DNA of 64,000 bases from Fontibacillus panacisegetis (GTDB lineage: Bacteria; Bacillota; Bacilli; Paenibacillales; Paenibacillaceae): the NCBI RefSeq assembly GCF_900102215.1, contig NZ_FNBG01000010.1, positions 1-64,000 of the forward strand, in the 5' to 3' direction. Under the pieces are notes generated by a model, which was not told where the DNA came from, ran no database searches, and saw only the letters and a program-made list of their open reading frames with translations. The first letter of the stretch is position 1, and each line of letters begins with the position of its first letter. Both the position numbers and the translations under genes were made by a program. Positions 36,707 to 44,948 of this stretch are shown here, one piece after another.

Positions 36707-36838
36707 ATGGGATTACAATATACGATATTCAATAAAATGCCTTGGTATCACAAGCTCTGGTTAATTCCACTAATTCTAACCCTTCTTTGTATATTTGAAA
36801 CATGGTCATACATCAAAGAGAAATTAGGTCACCCGTAG
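36707..36838 (+). CDS. Predicted 43-aa membrane peptide
   Basis: ATG 36707 has GAAGGAG 9 nt upstream, one of the best ribosome sites in this segment. The product, MGLQYTIFNKMPWYHKLWLI then PLILTLLCIFETWSYIKEKLGHP, has one membrane span (about 17-32) and a charged C-terminus. Size and layout fit small membrane toxins or phage peptides, but there is no direct evidence of either. Confidence 0.55.
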   Translation: MGLQYTIFNKMPWYHKLWLIPLILTLLCIFETWSYIKEKLGHP

Positions 36839-36955
36839 GCGGCTTTTTTATTTTCTTAAAAACGGTGGTGATAGAAACTATGCAAGAAACTCTCAAACAA
36901 ATACTATATGACTTCCTAGCTTATAAATATAGGGCAACAAGAGGTAATGAATCAG

Positions 36956-37543
36956 TCAAAAAATTGGTTGGGCAAATTCTTTGATTTTTAAGCATACATT
37001 TCTATCAAATTCTTTATGTTCATCAGTGTAGTTGCTAACTTTCATCGTCGCCTTTGTATCAACCCATTCCTCTTTTTCAGTAGTTTTTTTAATTGGGCCA
37101 AGAAGTTCAATCTGCTTGCGGATCTGATTACAAAATGAACCTAATGCTGCAGTGTGGTCATCGCGAGTGCTGTCAAATCTACCTGGTGTGATCCCCAGTA
37201 AATCAGTTGGTAAATGTAAGTCGCTATTATCTGATGGAGAGACAAAGAAAACCCTCTCATTTCCAATTCCGCCGATGAAAAGTCCTGTTTCAAATATTAC
37301 ATTATCTCGGACAGTCGACTTCTCCTGATTTCTCATTTTGGTAATATCATCTTGTCCAAATACAAACACAGCAAAATCGTTTGTGTGCACTTGATTCAAC
37401 AAACTGGTTAATGCAGTTTGAGATAAATCGAAGACACCTTGAGTCCATACAGTGCAATTAGCATCATAATCTAAGTTTTCTTGTATAGCAAAAGCAATCT
37501 TTCTTGACTCTACAGAAGAGCCTATGAATATTTTGGGTTTCAT
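36956..37543 (-). CDS. TIR-like (CAP12/Pycsar-type) protein
   Basis: A 195-aa protein. Residues 1-145 match the TIR-like predicted nucleotide-binding domain (PF10137 type): KIFIGSSVESRKIAFAIQEN, FAVFVFGQDDI, then NVIFETGLFIGGIG with Glu85 at the position of the catalytic Glu of TIR NADases, and PSDNSDLHLPTDLLGIT. In CBASS Cap12 and Pycsar PycTIR this domain degrades NAD to block phage growth. The 50-residue tail is charged and has no second domain, no cyclase gene is adjacent, and it may be shortened. GGAGG precedes the ATG. Confidence 0.8.
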   Translation of the reverse strand: MKPKIFIGSSVESRKIAFAIQENLDYDANCTVWTQGVFDLSQTALTSLLNQVHTNDFAVFVFGQDDITKMRNQEKSTVRDNVIFETGLFIGGIGNERVFFVSPSDNSDLHLPTDLLGITPGRFDSTRDDHTAALGSFCNQIRKQIELLGPIKKTTEKEEWVDTKATMKVSNYTDEHKEFDRNVCLKIKEFAQPIF

Positions 37544-37772
37544 GACCTATCCTCCGATTTCTTATGTACTCGGAATCTATTATAAAGTCGAAACCCACAT
37601 TCTTCCACATAAAAAACAAGAGTATACTTACGAATTAATTAGAGGGTACTTATCAGTAATGAGGATATAAGTACTCATGTTCTCTTACAACATCTCTTCG
37701 ACCTGACCATATAGTTCAGATCCAGAGTTTTCATCTTCAACCGATGAACAATTAAATATCCTTATAAAAGAA

Positions 37773-37803
37773 AAGAGGCCAAGGAAAATTTTCCTTACCT
37801 CTT
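37773..37803. terminator. Hairpin in the 320-bp gap upstream of the TIR-like gene
   Basis: AAGAGG..AAGGAAAA pairs with TTTTCCTT..CCTCTT; it lies after the stop of the 178-aa protein gene on the minus strand. Between it and the TIR gene only a short minus-strand coding-like remnant (VEDENSGSELYGQVEEML, stop at 37685) is visible; otherwise 37544-37866 holds nothing I can name. Confidence 0.6.
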
Positions 37804-37866
37804 ATTAATCATTTATTTATATTTGAATACATAATATCATCAGTTTATTACGTCGATACTGCGATG

Positions 37867-38403
37867 TTATCGAATGTAAACACGTTCAAAATAATACTCG
37901 TCTGTATTGTTTTTTAAAGAAATATTTATTACAACATTAGCCTCGTCGCTGTCCTTTCCGAGTTTAACCAAGGTATGCTCGAATCGATCTAATGAAAATT
38001 TATTCAAGAAATCATCTGCTAGAGTTAATCCATCTTCTATGGATTCTTCTTCTGTTTTCAATCCGCTTGGAACAGTATCAAAAAAGCTTTTTGCGACAAT
38101 AAAACTGGTTATTTCTTCCTTTGTAGCCCTTCTAACTTTCTCCTTTGTTTTATAGACGAGGCTGTATTTATCACAAATTGAAGGACGAATATACTCTCTG
38201 AAAGCTACGTACTGCATTATTTCATTTGGATCATCACCGTACAAACTAATGTACCCTTTGGGATTTTGAAGGATTGATCTCTCGAACGAATGATAGTCTT
38301 CATCTAAAAAGTTAATCGGGTACTTGCCCTTTGGAGCCACTATCAATAATATGTGCCTCTTACTATTTCCTTCAAGCCTATCAAGATATTGAACGATGCT
38401 CAT
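37867..38403 (-). CDS. Uncharacterised 178-aa protein, cargo of the mini element
   Basis: ATG 38403 has GAGAGGAAGG upstream. The protein begins MSIVQYLDRLEGNSKRHILL, is soluble, charged and mixed alpha/beta, and ends YFERVYIR. No motif is recognised. It shares orientation with the TIR-like gene and is separated by a terminator-like hairpin, so the two may be separate units of the same cargo. Confidence 0.55.
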   Translation of the reverse strand: MSIVQYLDRLEGNSKRHILLIVAPKGKYPINFLDEDYHSFERSILQNPKGYISLYGDDPNEIMQYVAFREYIRPSICDKYSLVYKTKEKVRRATKEEITSFIVAKSFFDTVPSGLKTEEESIEDGLTLADDFLNKFSLDRFEHTLVKLGKDSDEANVVINISLKNNTDEYYFERVYIR

Positions 38404-38440
38404 AGTATCCTTCCTCTCGGTATAGTATTGCTGCATTTTT

Positions 38441-38656
38441 TCAGTTCCTCTTTATTGTAACACCTCCAATGCCTGGAAGCATCACACGTTTATTAGTAGG
38501 AGGACGTCGTAATCTCATCTGATGGGCTATACCATACCCTAAAACTCTATCATCTTTGCACCCGCCAACCGTCCCCTTGCCCATAGCCTGTGGTTTTCTT
38601 GCCCTATTACGGACGAAAGTCTTCATTTCTCCGATTAAGTTGGCATCATTGATTTT
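38441..38656 (-). pseudogene. Phage terminase large-subunit-like C-terminal scrap
   Basis: The open frame reads KINDANLIGEMKTFVRN, then GGCKDDRVLGYGIAHQMRL and ends VMLPGIGGVTIKRN. The pattern ELKTFVRN-like plus G-C-x-DD-x-V-x(4)-AIA is the end of the RNase H-like nuclease domain of tailed-phage terminases. The ATPase part is absent and the left end is fused back to back with the recombinase remnant, so it is a leftover of phage DNA. Confidence 0.6.
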
Positions 38657-39341
38657 CCAAGGAGCAACTGGCTAAGGTAATATCTGCAGCCAAGCAAAAA
38701 GCTGAACAAGCTGCTTCTCCAAGCGAAGCATTTGAATAGCGGCAATTTGTAAGAGCTATTTATATAATGGCGCACACGGGCATTCGTATAGGAGAGCTTA
38801 GCGTACTAGAGCCAAGGAAGATTAATAGTAACAAGTTAAAGATTAGAATTAGCGCTACACTGTATGACAAAGATGGTCTAGGCAATTATCAAATTGGTCC
38901 TCCTAAAACTAAAGGATCGCGCCGATTAGTCGATATTAGCGAAAGAGTCGCAGGAGTTATCGAAGCACAAATAAAAGATGTAAAAGTCTTTCGGTTAATG
39001 ATCGGACCCAAATATCACAAAAATAAAGATGGTAGAGAATTTGTTTTTGTAAACCCTACCGAGCAATTACCAGGATACCCACTGAGACCAGCTAGAGTAA
39101 ACGAGATGTTAGATAAAGCACTTATATCAGCTGGTTTTATAAGTAAATTTATTACTGCACATGGTTTGCGTCATACCTATATAAGTCTCAGTGCTGAAGT
39201 CGGTGTATCACTCGATGACATACGAAAGCACTAGGCCACTCGAAAGATGAAATGACCACCCGAGTTTACCTCCATGTGACCGAGGCGCGTAGACGTGCGA
39301 ACGTCGATAAGTTGGACAGCCTAATAGGGGATTTGCTATAA
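38653..39341 (+). pseudogene. Tyrosine recombinase (integrase), broken
   Basis: The catalytic half of a phage-type integrase. It starts abruptly at SKEQLAKVISAAKQKAE, meets an in-frame TAG near 38740, continues IYIMAHTGIRIGELSVLEP (catalytic Arg) and AHGLRHTYISL (HxxR), then loses one base near 39225. In the next frame it reads ALGHSKDEMTTRVYLHV (His and the Tyr nucleophile) and ends GDLL at 39341. All catalytic residues were once present; N-terminal domains, nonsense codon and frameshift make it inactive. It lies next to the right end of the element, the usual place for an integrase. Confidence 0.88.
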
Positions 39342-39342
39342 C

Positions 39343-39364
39343 TTTGTGGGCAAGTTGTGGGCAA
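39343..39364 (+). repeat. Right copy of the 22-bp arm-like direct repeat
   Basis: Identical over 22 bp to 35645-35666 and immediately downstream of the recombinase stop codon. It is 36 bp from the right core site, while the left copy is 102 bp from the left core, an asymmetry typical of the two arms of an attP site. Confidence 0.7.
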
Positions 39365-39400
39365 TATCCCCTATAAACCCTGTAGTAGTAAGGGTTCAAA

Positions 39401-39430
39401 CTTAGATAGCTCTTATCTTAGGCTGGGTCA
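39401..39430. repeat. Right junction (attR) of the mini integrative element
   Basis: Core CTTAGATAGCTCTTA (39401-39415) followed by TCTTAGGCTGGGTCA. Removing the DNA between the two cores leaves TGACCCAGCCTTAGATA-GCTCT-TATCTTAGGCTGGGTCA, arms of 17 bp with a single mismatched pair. Confidence 0.7.
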
Positions 39431-39456
39431 TTTGTTGTCTGAGCTACTATTTCAAA

Positions 39457-40239
39457 CTATTTCTTCGACTTGAAAATTCTTTTCAACCTATTCGAAAAAC
39501 CTTCTTGTTCTTTAATTACTTTAGTTTCCCAGCCATCATAATCTCCATCAAATTCTTGTGCCACATTTACTAAATAATCGGTTACATCACTGATAGAATG
39601 AATTTGAACAAAGTCATTTCTGGAAATTCTCAATGAATACTTATTATCCTGAGCAACCTGATCTTCAATATGAAATCCATCTTTTAGAACTTTCTCTTTA
39701 AAAAAATTACGTGACTCTTCGGAGCTGAAGTAAATCCAGTGATTCACTGTTCGAGATTTTTCTAAATTATCTCCAAGCTCAATAAGTTTATCTACCAACT
39801 GTCTGTTTGCCATTCGATGCCAATCGGATTTATTTGGATATAGAAACTCATGATAAAAGGCTCTTGGCTTCTTTTCTTCAATGCGGTTAATACCGTACTT
39901 ATAATTTGTCAGAAACTTTCCGGCAAGACTTTCCAATTTGCTTCCATCCACAGATTTCGTATAGTAAAAGAAATCTCTCCTACCATCGGTGGTGATCCTT
40001 CCGACAAACATATAATTACTATCTAAGGAATCATGGATTGAATCCTCAATACCATACAAAACTTCTGCTTCTTTTTCGCAAGTAAGTCCATTTTCATTCG
40101 GTTCATTTAATGTAACTCTAAGCCGATACAAATGGACTAACAATTCGTTATCACCATTTTCCCATGGTTCCAAATCCAACAACAATGAAGCTGGTTTATT
40201 ATCGATGAAAGTAAAGTAAGTATTCCAATTGTCTGACAC
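39457..40239 (-). CDS. DUF695 / RraB-domain protein
   Basis: A 260-aa cytosolic protein. Residues 1-135 resemble DUF695 (WNTYFTFIDNKPASLLLDLE, FVGRITTDGRRDFFYYTK) and 145-245 resemble the RraB fold (DWHRMANRQLVDKLIELGDN, HWIYFSSEESRNFF, HIEDQV). In Proteobacteria RraB inhibits RNase E; in Bacillota the partner is unknown. The start appears to be GTG at 40239. The first host gene right of the mini element. Confidence 0.75.
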   Translation of the reverse strand: MSDNWNTYFTFIDNKPASLLLDLEPWENGDNELLVHLYRLRVTLNEPNENGLTCEKEAEVLYGIEDSIHDSLDSNYMFVGRITTDGRRDFFYYTKSVDGSKLESLAGKFLTNYKYGINRIEEKKPRAFYHEFLYPNKSDWHRMANRQLVDKLIELGDNLEKSRTVNHWIYFSSEESRNFFKEKVLKDGFHIEDQVAQDNKYSLRISRNDFVQIHSISDVTDYLVNVAQEFDGDYDGWETKVIKEQEGFSNRLKRIFKSKK

Positions 40240-40542
40240 TTCTGCACCGCCCCGCCTAACAAACTTTTAATTTCAAAGCCACACAATCAATTATTCGACA
40301 AATATCCACTAATTTCCTACCGCGTTGTTATGTAAGATAACTATTCTGCACATCCAGTGGTTCCATTGATCTCAAATCCTTAAATAGTATCTTCATTATT
40401 AATAAAAAACTTTGCTTTAACTCCCTCTATTGAATTTTTCCCGATGTTTTTAACGAAACGGCCCCGCATAGAAAGCTAATATCTTAGGCTGGTTCACTAC
40501 TTACATTAACAATCTCAAGCTATCTAAATAAATGTTGTTAAA
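40240..40542. other. 300-bp gap with a decayed palindrome
   Basis: No gene seen. A sequence at 40479-40497, TATCTTAGGCTGGTTCA, matches the right half of the reconstructed palindrome (TATCTTAGGCTGGGTCA) with one change, while its left half (GCCCCGCATAGAAA) has lost pairing. Confidence 0.4.
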
Positions 40543-40959
40543 TTAATTATTATCTATACTCATACTTATCAAATTAATAAATAAAATATATATGGGATAT
40601 AGAAATAACGCTCCTATCGCTATTAAACCTGTAACTGGATTGGGGTCATCTCCACCATTTGTAATTGGGAACAGTAAGGAAAAGATATAAACAAATAAAA
40701 TAAAAAAAGGTATCCAGAGTATAATATTAATGTAGTTCAATTTACTTCTACCTAGCCATTTAGCTGTTAATAGATAAAAAATTGCTGTACCCAATATAAT
40801 ATCAACCATAAGAACTATAACATTTAAATTGTTTACGGTTTTGATCTCCCAACCAGTCACTCTACTAATTCTGTACACATTAAGCATAAGTTCGATCGGA
40901 ATAAATATAAATAACGCATACAGTACACTGACTACATTGATTCTAATAATATGGTTCAT
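40543..40959 (-). CDS. Four-pass membrane protein, 138 aa
   Basis: Hydrophobic segments at about 8-27, 45-65, 75-98 and 113-133. A GGGAGGGAG tract precedes the ATG at some distance. No family recognised; function unknown. Confidence 0.5.
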   Translation of the reverse strand: MNHIIRINVVSVLYALFIFIPIELMLNVYRISRVTGWEIKTVNNLNVIVLMVDIILGTAIFYLLTAKWLGRSKLNYINIILWIPFFILFVYIFSLLFPITNGGDDPNPVTGLIAIGALFLYPIYILFINLISMSIDNN

Positions 40960-41018
40960 TATGATGACTAGCTCCCTCCCAAGTTATTGATTATTTCCTT
41001 TTGCCAAAAAACTTTAAG

Positions 41019-41105
41019 AACTTATTGAAATTGTATCCCAAGAAATAACCTCTGTTATTGAAGGCAAACAAACCTTTGACGAGGCGCTTCAACATATCAG
41101 AACAA
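41019..41105 (+). pseudogene. Possible solute-binding-protein C-terminal remnant
   Basis: A plus-strand stretch reads ELIEIVSQEITSVIEGKQTF then DEALQHI, similar in pattern to the last helices of extracellular sugar-binding proteins (xxIVxEExxxxxxGxKTxxEAxxxI). It has no start and is followed directly by a terminator, so it looks like the very end of a deleted gene. Confidence 0.35.
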
Positions 41106-41119
41106 TAATGGTCATATTT

Positions 41120-41151
41120 AAAGCACTAGATACTCATGTATCCGGTGCTTT
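41120..41151 (+). terminator. Terminator after the solute-binding remnant
   Basis: AAAGCAC..GATAC-TCAT-GTATC..GTGCTTT followed by TTTTG on the plus strand; stems of 7 and 5 bp separated by a small internal loop. Confidence 0.75.
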
Positions 41152-41255
41152 TTTGTATGAAGAAGTGTCAAAAATAATAGTAGGTTTACTGTACCACATA
41201 ATGGGAATAATTAAATGATAGCACACAATTAAATTAATTGATTTGGAGGGTATTT

Positions 41256-41828
41256 ATGAAGTTAAGACAAATTACATGGATAGCTATTATGGTTGTGCTC
41301 ATGATTGCAACAGGTTGTGAAGTCCAGGATGCCATAGGTAAAATAACAACCACATCCGCCAATGAATCATCCGGAGCAGTGAAACCGATTATGAGCGACA
41401 TTATCAATGAAAAGGGAGATAAGATTGGAACAGCTACGTTTACACAATTAGCGAAAGGAGTGCAAATTGATGTAACTGCTTCAGGGTTAAAGCCTGGCCT
41501 ACATGGCATTCATATACATGAAACAGGTAAATGCGAAATACCGGATTTCAAATCAGCCGGAGCACATTTTAACCCGACAGCCAAACAGCACGGATATGAT
41601 AATCCCTCAGGAGAACACGCGGGTGACTTATCTAACTTAGTAGCAGGAACGGACGGGAAAGCACAAGCCCAATTCGTAGTAACGACGGTAACGCTGCAAA
41701 AAGATGTACCTAACTCTCTGCTTAAAAGTGATGGAACCGCTCTGATCATTCACGAGGATCCGGATGACATGCATACCGATCCCTCAGGCAACTCTGGCAA
41801 TCGAATCGGATGCGCGATTATTCAATAA
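41256..41828 (+). CDS. sodC: Cu/Zn superoxide dismutase, lipoprotein
   Basis: A 190-aa extracytoplasmic enzyme turning superoxide into oxygen and peroxide. Lipobox ATGC anchors it outside the membrane. Metal ligands are seen in GIHIHETGKC, GAHFNPTAKQHG, the Zn His/Asp loop NPSGEHAGDLSNL, and ALIIHEDPDDMHTD; the disulfide Cys recurs in RIGCAII. ATG 41256 is chosen behind GGAGGG; an earlier ATG at 41238 lies before that site. Monocistronic. Confidence 0.93.
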   Translation: MKLRQITWIAIMVVLMIATGCEVQDAIGKITTTSANESSGAVKPIMSDIINEKGDKIGTATFTQLAKGVQIDVTASGLKPGLHGIHIHETGKCEIPDFKSAGAHFNPTAKQHGYDNPSGEHAGDLSNLVAGTDGKAQAQFVVTTVTLQKDVPNSLLKSDGTALIIHEDPDDMHTDPSGNSGNRIGCAIIQ

Positions 41829-42120
41829 GTGCAGGCCGAAACGAATAGGCTGGTGATATGATCCTGATTGATGTCAGCAACTACTTTTGCTTTTAAAGAT
41901 TTTTTGCCAATGTTCTAGTTCTTTCCCATAATGGGTTTTCATACAGTTGACTCGCAATTGCACGAAAGGTGTCGAATAAAAAACGGCCGCAATAGTCGGC
42001 CATAAATTGATGTAATTTATTGAAATTATGCAGAGCTAGAACATCAGCTATGCCAAGCCGCCACGATAATGTGACGGCTCCTTTGTTAGCCTATAAGTGG
42101 GTGTTTTAAACATAAAAAGA
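41829..42120. other. Intergenic region with two hairpins
   Basis: GGCCG-CAATAGT-CGGCC at 41986-42002 has a T run on the minus strand, and AGCCG.CAC-GATAAT-GTG.CGGCT at 42056-42079 has a weak T run on the plus strand. They probably insulate the convergent sodC and AraC/GyrI genes. No gene seen. Confidence 0.5.
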
Positions 42121-42148
42121 CCTCCAATCACATAACTGCCATTGGAAG
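42121..42148 (-). terminator. Terminator of the AraC/GyrI-like regulator
   Basis: CTTCCAAT...ATTGGAGG on the minus strand, followed by TCTTTTTATG; it lies 28 nt after the stop codon at 42176. Confidence 0.7.
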
Positions 42149-42175
42149 ACAGCTCTTAAAAACCGCAATTTCAAT

Positions 42176-43039
42176 TTACTCGATGGGGAAATAAATATCG
42201 ATTTCAGAGTTCCTATCATTTGCTTCGGTGAACCTTTCTGTATAACACTCAAAATCGTCGCGATTAGCAAGTTCAAAACCGCTCTTAGGGAACCAAACAC
42301 CCCAAATGTAATGATATGTCTGTATTAGAGTATCTATCGTTCCTCTATGGACAAACCTTGCATACTTTCCACCACATAACTTTTTTCTTTGCATATCATT
42401 TAAAATAGGATAGTTCTCCGAAATTTCAATTCCTACAAAAGCCATACTTTCGCTATCGGTATTAAATATATCAGCGGAACAGGTTTCACAGGTCTCAAAA
42501 ACTCCATATCGTTTATTGGCAAAAAGCGCAGGGGGAACTTTCTTGTTAAACTGTTGCCACATGGTAACAGTTTCATTTCCAGAAACAGTTGTTTTAAAAC
42601 GAATCCCCATGATATATATTTCAGGCATTATAAGGATTTCTGGGGTTGAACCAGCATATGTAATGATAGTCTTATCAGAATTCTGTGCGGATTGCCTGTT
42701 TCCAATTAAAACATCTATTCCGTTTTTTCTGTATTCAGATGGTGTAATGGAATACCTATCCTTAAAAGCTCTTGTAAAACTTTCGGCTGTTTCAAAATAA
42801 AGAGAAAGTCCAACATCTAACACTTTTTTATCACTGTGAACCAAATCCCAAGCCGCTTGTGTTAAACGTCGGCTTCTGGTATAGCTTCCTATTGTTTCAC
42901 CCATAATAGCGTGAAAATAGCGGTGAAAGTGATAGTAGGAATAGGAAACTGCCTCAGCAACATCACTCGAAACAATCGGTTGATATAAATTGTTCTCTAT
43001 AAATACAATGGCTTTGCCTATTATTTGTTTGTCATTCAA
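42176..43039 (-). CDS. AraC-type regulator with GyrI-like effector domain
   Basis: A 287-aa regulator. The N-terminal 105 residues carry two HTH motifs (VSSDVAEAVSYSYYHFHRYF and VLDVGLSLYFETAESFTRAF), followed by a GyrI/SOUL-like small-molecule-binding domain (about 125-285), as in Rob/TipAL-like multidrug sensors. The start is TTG at 43039 behind GAGGGG. It follows the C45 acyltransferase gene by 38 nt and may control it. Confidence 0.87.
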   Translation of the reverse strand: MNDKQIIGKAIVFIENNLYQPIVSSDVAEAVSYSYYHFHRYFHAIMGETIGSYTRSRRLTQAAWDLVHSDKKVLDVGLSLYFETAESFTRAFKDRYSITPSEYRKNGIDVLIGNRQSAQNSDKTIITYAGSTPEILIMPEIYIMGIRFKTTVSGNETVTMWQQFNKKVPPALFANKRYGVFETCETCSADIFNTDSESMAFVGIEISENYPILNDMQRKKLCGGKYARFVHRGTIDTLIQTYHYIWGVWFPKSGFELANRDDFECYTERFTEANDRNSEIDIYFPIE

Positions 43040-43077
43040 AGACGGCCCCTCTTCCTCTTTGATAAATGCTTATTACA

Positions 43078-44184
43078 TTAGTTGATTTTGTAAAAATCTG
43101 GTCTTGTTTTTTCTTGCGGCAACAACACTTTCATTTCATTTATGTCAAATGTTCCAACAGAAAAAGTATGCCATTCATTGGCTTGCGGAGAACCAAACGT
43201 CATTTCTATTGTTTTATCAGTTGTATCAAATATCATAGAGCGTAGCGTACCAAAAAATTCACTATAATAATGGCAACAAAGCCCATTTGGATATGATGTT
43301 GAAAGCAGTTCTTTTATATTATTCTTTGAAATTCGTCTATTTCTTTCAAATAGACCAATAATCATATCATTGCGAATTACAGAGTTTTCAATAAGCATTT
43401 TTTCATAAGGCTTTATATCGTCCAATAGCACATGATTTGTGGAACTAAGGTATGTTTCATCAGTGTTTCCGTCCAAAATTTTGTAAGCCTTATGGCCATC
43501 GACACATTGAAGTAATGCTATTTTGTTATGGCTATCAGCCAACATCAAATTAATATTGTAACCGATGGGCGCATCCATTGTCCATTTGATTGCTTCGTCT
43601 ACATTTTTGCAGTTTTCAAGTATGCTACGAACAACGATCCAAAAACTGAATCCTGTAACTCCTGCTTTTTGACCGCCCTCAAAATTTCCGACAGGTAAAC
43701 CGTTGGACGCCTTACACACCGCAAGACCGTGTTCATTCATTCCATCACATCTACCAAATAAATTTAAGGTAGAGCCAATATACTGATATTTTCCTTTAAT
43801 ATCAGTGAAAGCAAAGCACATTTCTTCCATTTTATCATTAAAGTCATAATTCCTTGCCATTACAGTATGGCCGCTTTCGGTCTTTTGCGGCAATGCTGCC
43901 ATTAGGCTACACCCTCGTTCCAAATAGGTCATTGCGTAAAAAAGCACCTGTTCTTTGGAAACTCCAATCGTATCTGAAAAACCTTTGATTTCCTCATTGA
44001 TACCTTGGCAATAACAATCCAATAAATCGAAAATTTCAACAAATTTGTCATGAGGATAGGCGTTGGGGGGCAGTAATACTTTCTGCAATAAATCAGGCGT
44101 AGATAAAATCCATTTTCCTATTTGTGTTCCTACTTCATAACTTGTCCCGATTAAATTTTTAAAATATACCTTTGTCTCTTCCAT
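43078..44184 (-). CDS. C45-family Ntn hydrolase (acyltransferase-like)
   Basis: A 368-aa protein related to isopenicillin-N/6-APA acyltransferases and other C45 Ntn hydrolases, which self-cleave to expose a Cys nucleophile. The likely nucleophile is in ERGCSLMAAL (Cys near 92), with supporting TVMARNYDF, NEHGLAVCKASNGLP and TGFSFWIVVRSILENC. Substrate unknown; an amide or acyl-homoserine-like compound is possible. A strong terminator lies upstream of it, isolating it from the remnant to its right. Confidence 0.82.
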   Translation of the reverse strand: MEETKVYFKNLIGTSYEVGTQIGKWILSTPDLLQKVLLPPNAYPHDKFVEIFDLLDCYCQGINEEIKGFSDTIGVSKEQVLFYAMTYLERGCSLMAALPQKTESGHTVMARNYDFNDKMEEMCFAFTDIKGKYQYIGSTLNLFGRCDGMNEHGLAVCKASNGLPVGNFEGGQKAGVTGFSFWIVVRSILENCKNVDEAIKWTMDAPIGYNINLMLADSHNKIALLQCVDGHKAYKILDGNTDETYLSSTNHVLLDDIKPYEKMLIENSVIRNDMIIGLFERNRRISKNNIKELLSTSYPNGLCCHYYSEFFGTLRSMIFDTTDKTIEMTFGSPQANEWHTFSVGTFDINEMKVLLPQEKTRPDFYKIN

Positions 44185-44296
44185 TTATGTCACCGTTCCT
44201 TTCACAAATAATATAAATCTATTTTGCACCTTGAACTTGATATTTTTTGCTGTTTACCAAAACACTATTGTTGGCCCGAAGCTCCGCTGTCCAGAT

Positions 44297-44337
44297 ACAG
44301 AATACCGCCCATCTTGTCTAATTGGGCGGTATTCTGT
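44297..44337. terminator. Strong 15-bp hairpin
   Basis: ACAGAATACCGCCCA and TGGGCGGTATTCTGT pair perfectly across an 11-nt loop. It has no clear T run, but stability is high. It marks the boundary between the host genes and decayed DNA. Confidence 0.6.
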
Positions 44338-44392
44338 GTAATGTGCTAGCTCATATTTTATTTGGGCTCATATGTTAACCATTTCACATCAA

Positions 44393-44560
44393 TTATTTTT
44401 CGGCGTATTCTTCAAAACTTTGCTTATATGCTTTTAAAAACTTCTTGGTCTTCAACGAATTCATATTGATTCATAAGTACTTCTGTAATATTATCTCATT
44501 CCATCTACCACGCTTCAAAGTAGTTGTTAACCAGGTATTTTAATTCATTAACAGTACTAC
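44393..44560 (-). pseudogene. Two short C-terminal coding remnants
   Basis: One minus-strand tail reads TVNELKYLVNNYFEAW with a stop at 44504. Next, ITEVLMNQYEFVEDQEVF shifts frame into KAYKQSFEEYAEK with a stop at 44393. Both read as protein but lack starts; the parent genes are not recognised. The rest of 44338-44640 shows nothing further. Confidence 0.35.
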
Positions 44561-44948
44561 CTTGTATTACTTACCTGAAACGAAGGGGGATAGAAAAGCT
44601 ACTTTTCATCGCCTTGTGTATGGTTACGGCAAATCTAGAAATATTTATAATACAAATCATAGTTCGGAGTTTGGGCTAAACATTTCTGTACCGCCAGCCC
44701 GGAATTTTTCAAGGGGAAATCCCCAAAGGAAACGGCGGTGACTGTACTGTCCCAACTCCGTGACCGAGGATACCGCCTGTCAATTTGCTCCATCGCTATC
44801 CCACCGCCATGAACCGCACTTCGAATTCCCAGCATTGGCACGCTCCCCGGCACTTCGGGGAAAAGCACCCCTGCCCCGGGCGGTTACAAGCTGCCCCGTT
44901 ACCTCCGAAAGGGATACCACCCGCAGGGGAAGCTGGCGGGATACAGCC

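Noticed and set aside
36880..36984. 34-codon plus-strand frame beginning MQETLKQILYDFLAYKYRAT
   Set aside because: Protein-like, but the ribosome site is weak, it is very short and it overlaps the end of the TIR-like gene; probably a remnant.
44297..44337. Attachment site of the GC-rich element
   Set aside because: The hairpin has no matching direct repeat at the other edge near 47.25 kb.
44760..44948. 63-codon N-terminal extension of the XRE regulator
   Set aside because: Rich in Arg/Pro/Ser with no folded pattern, while the standard XRE domain begins at the Met at 44949.
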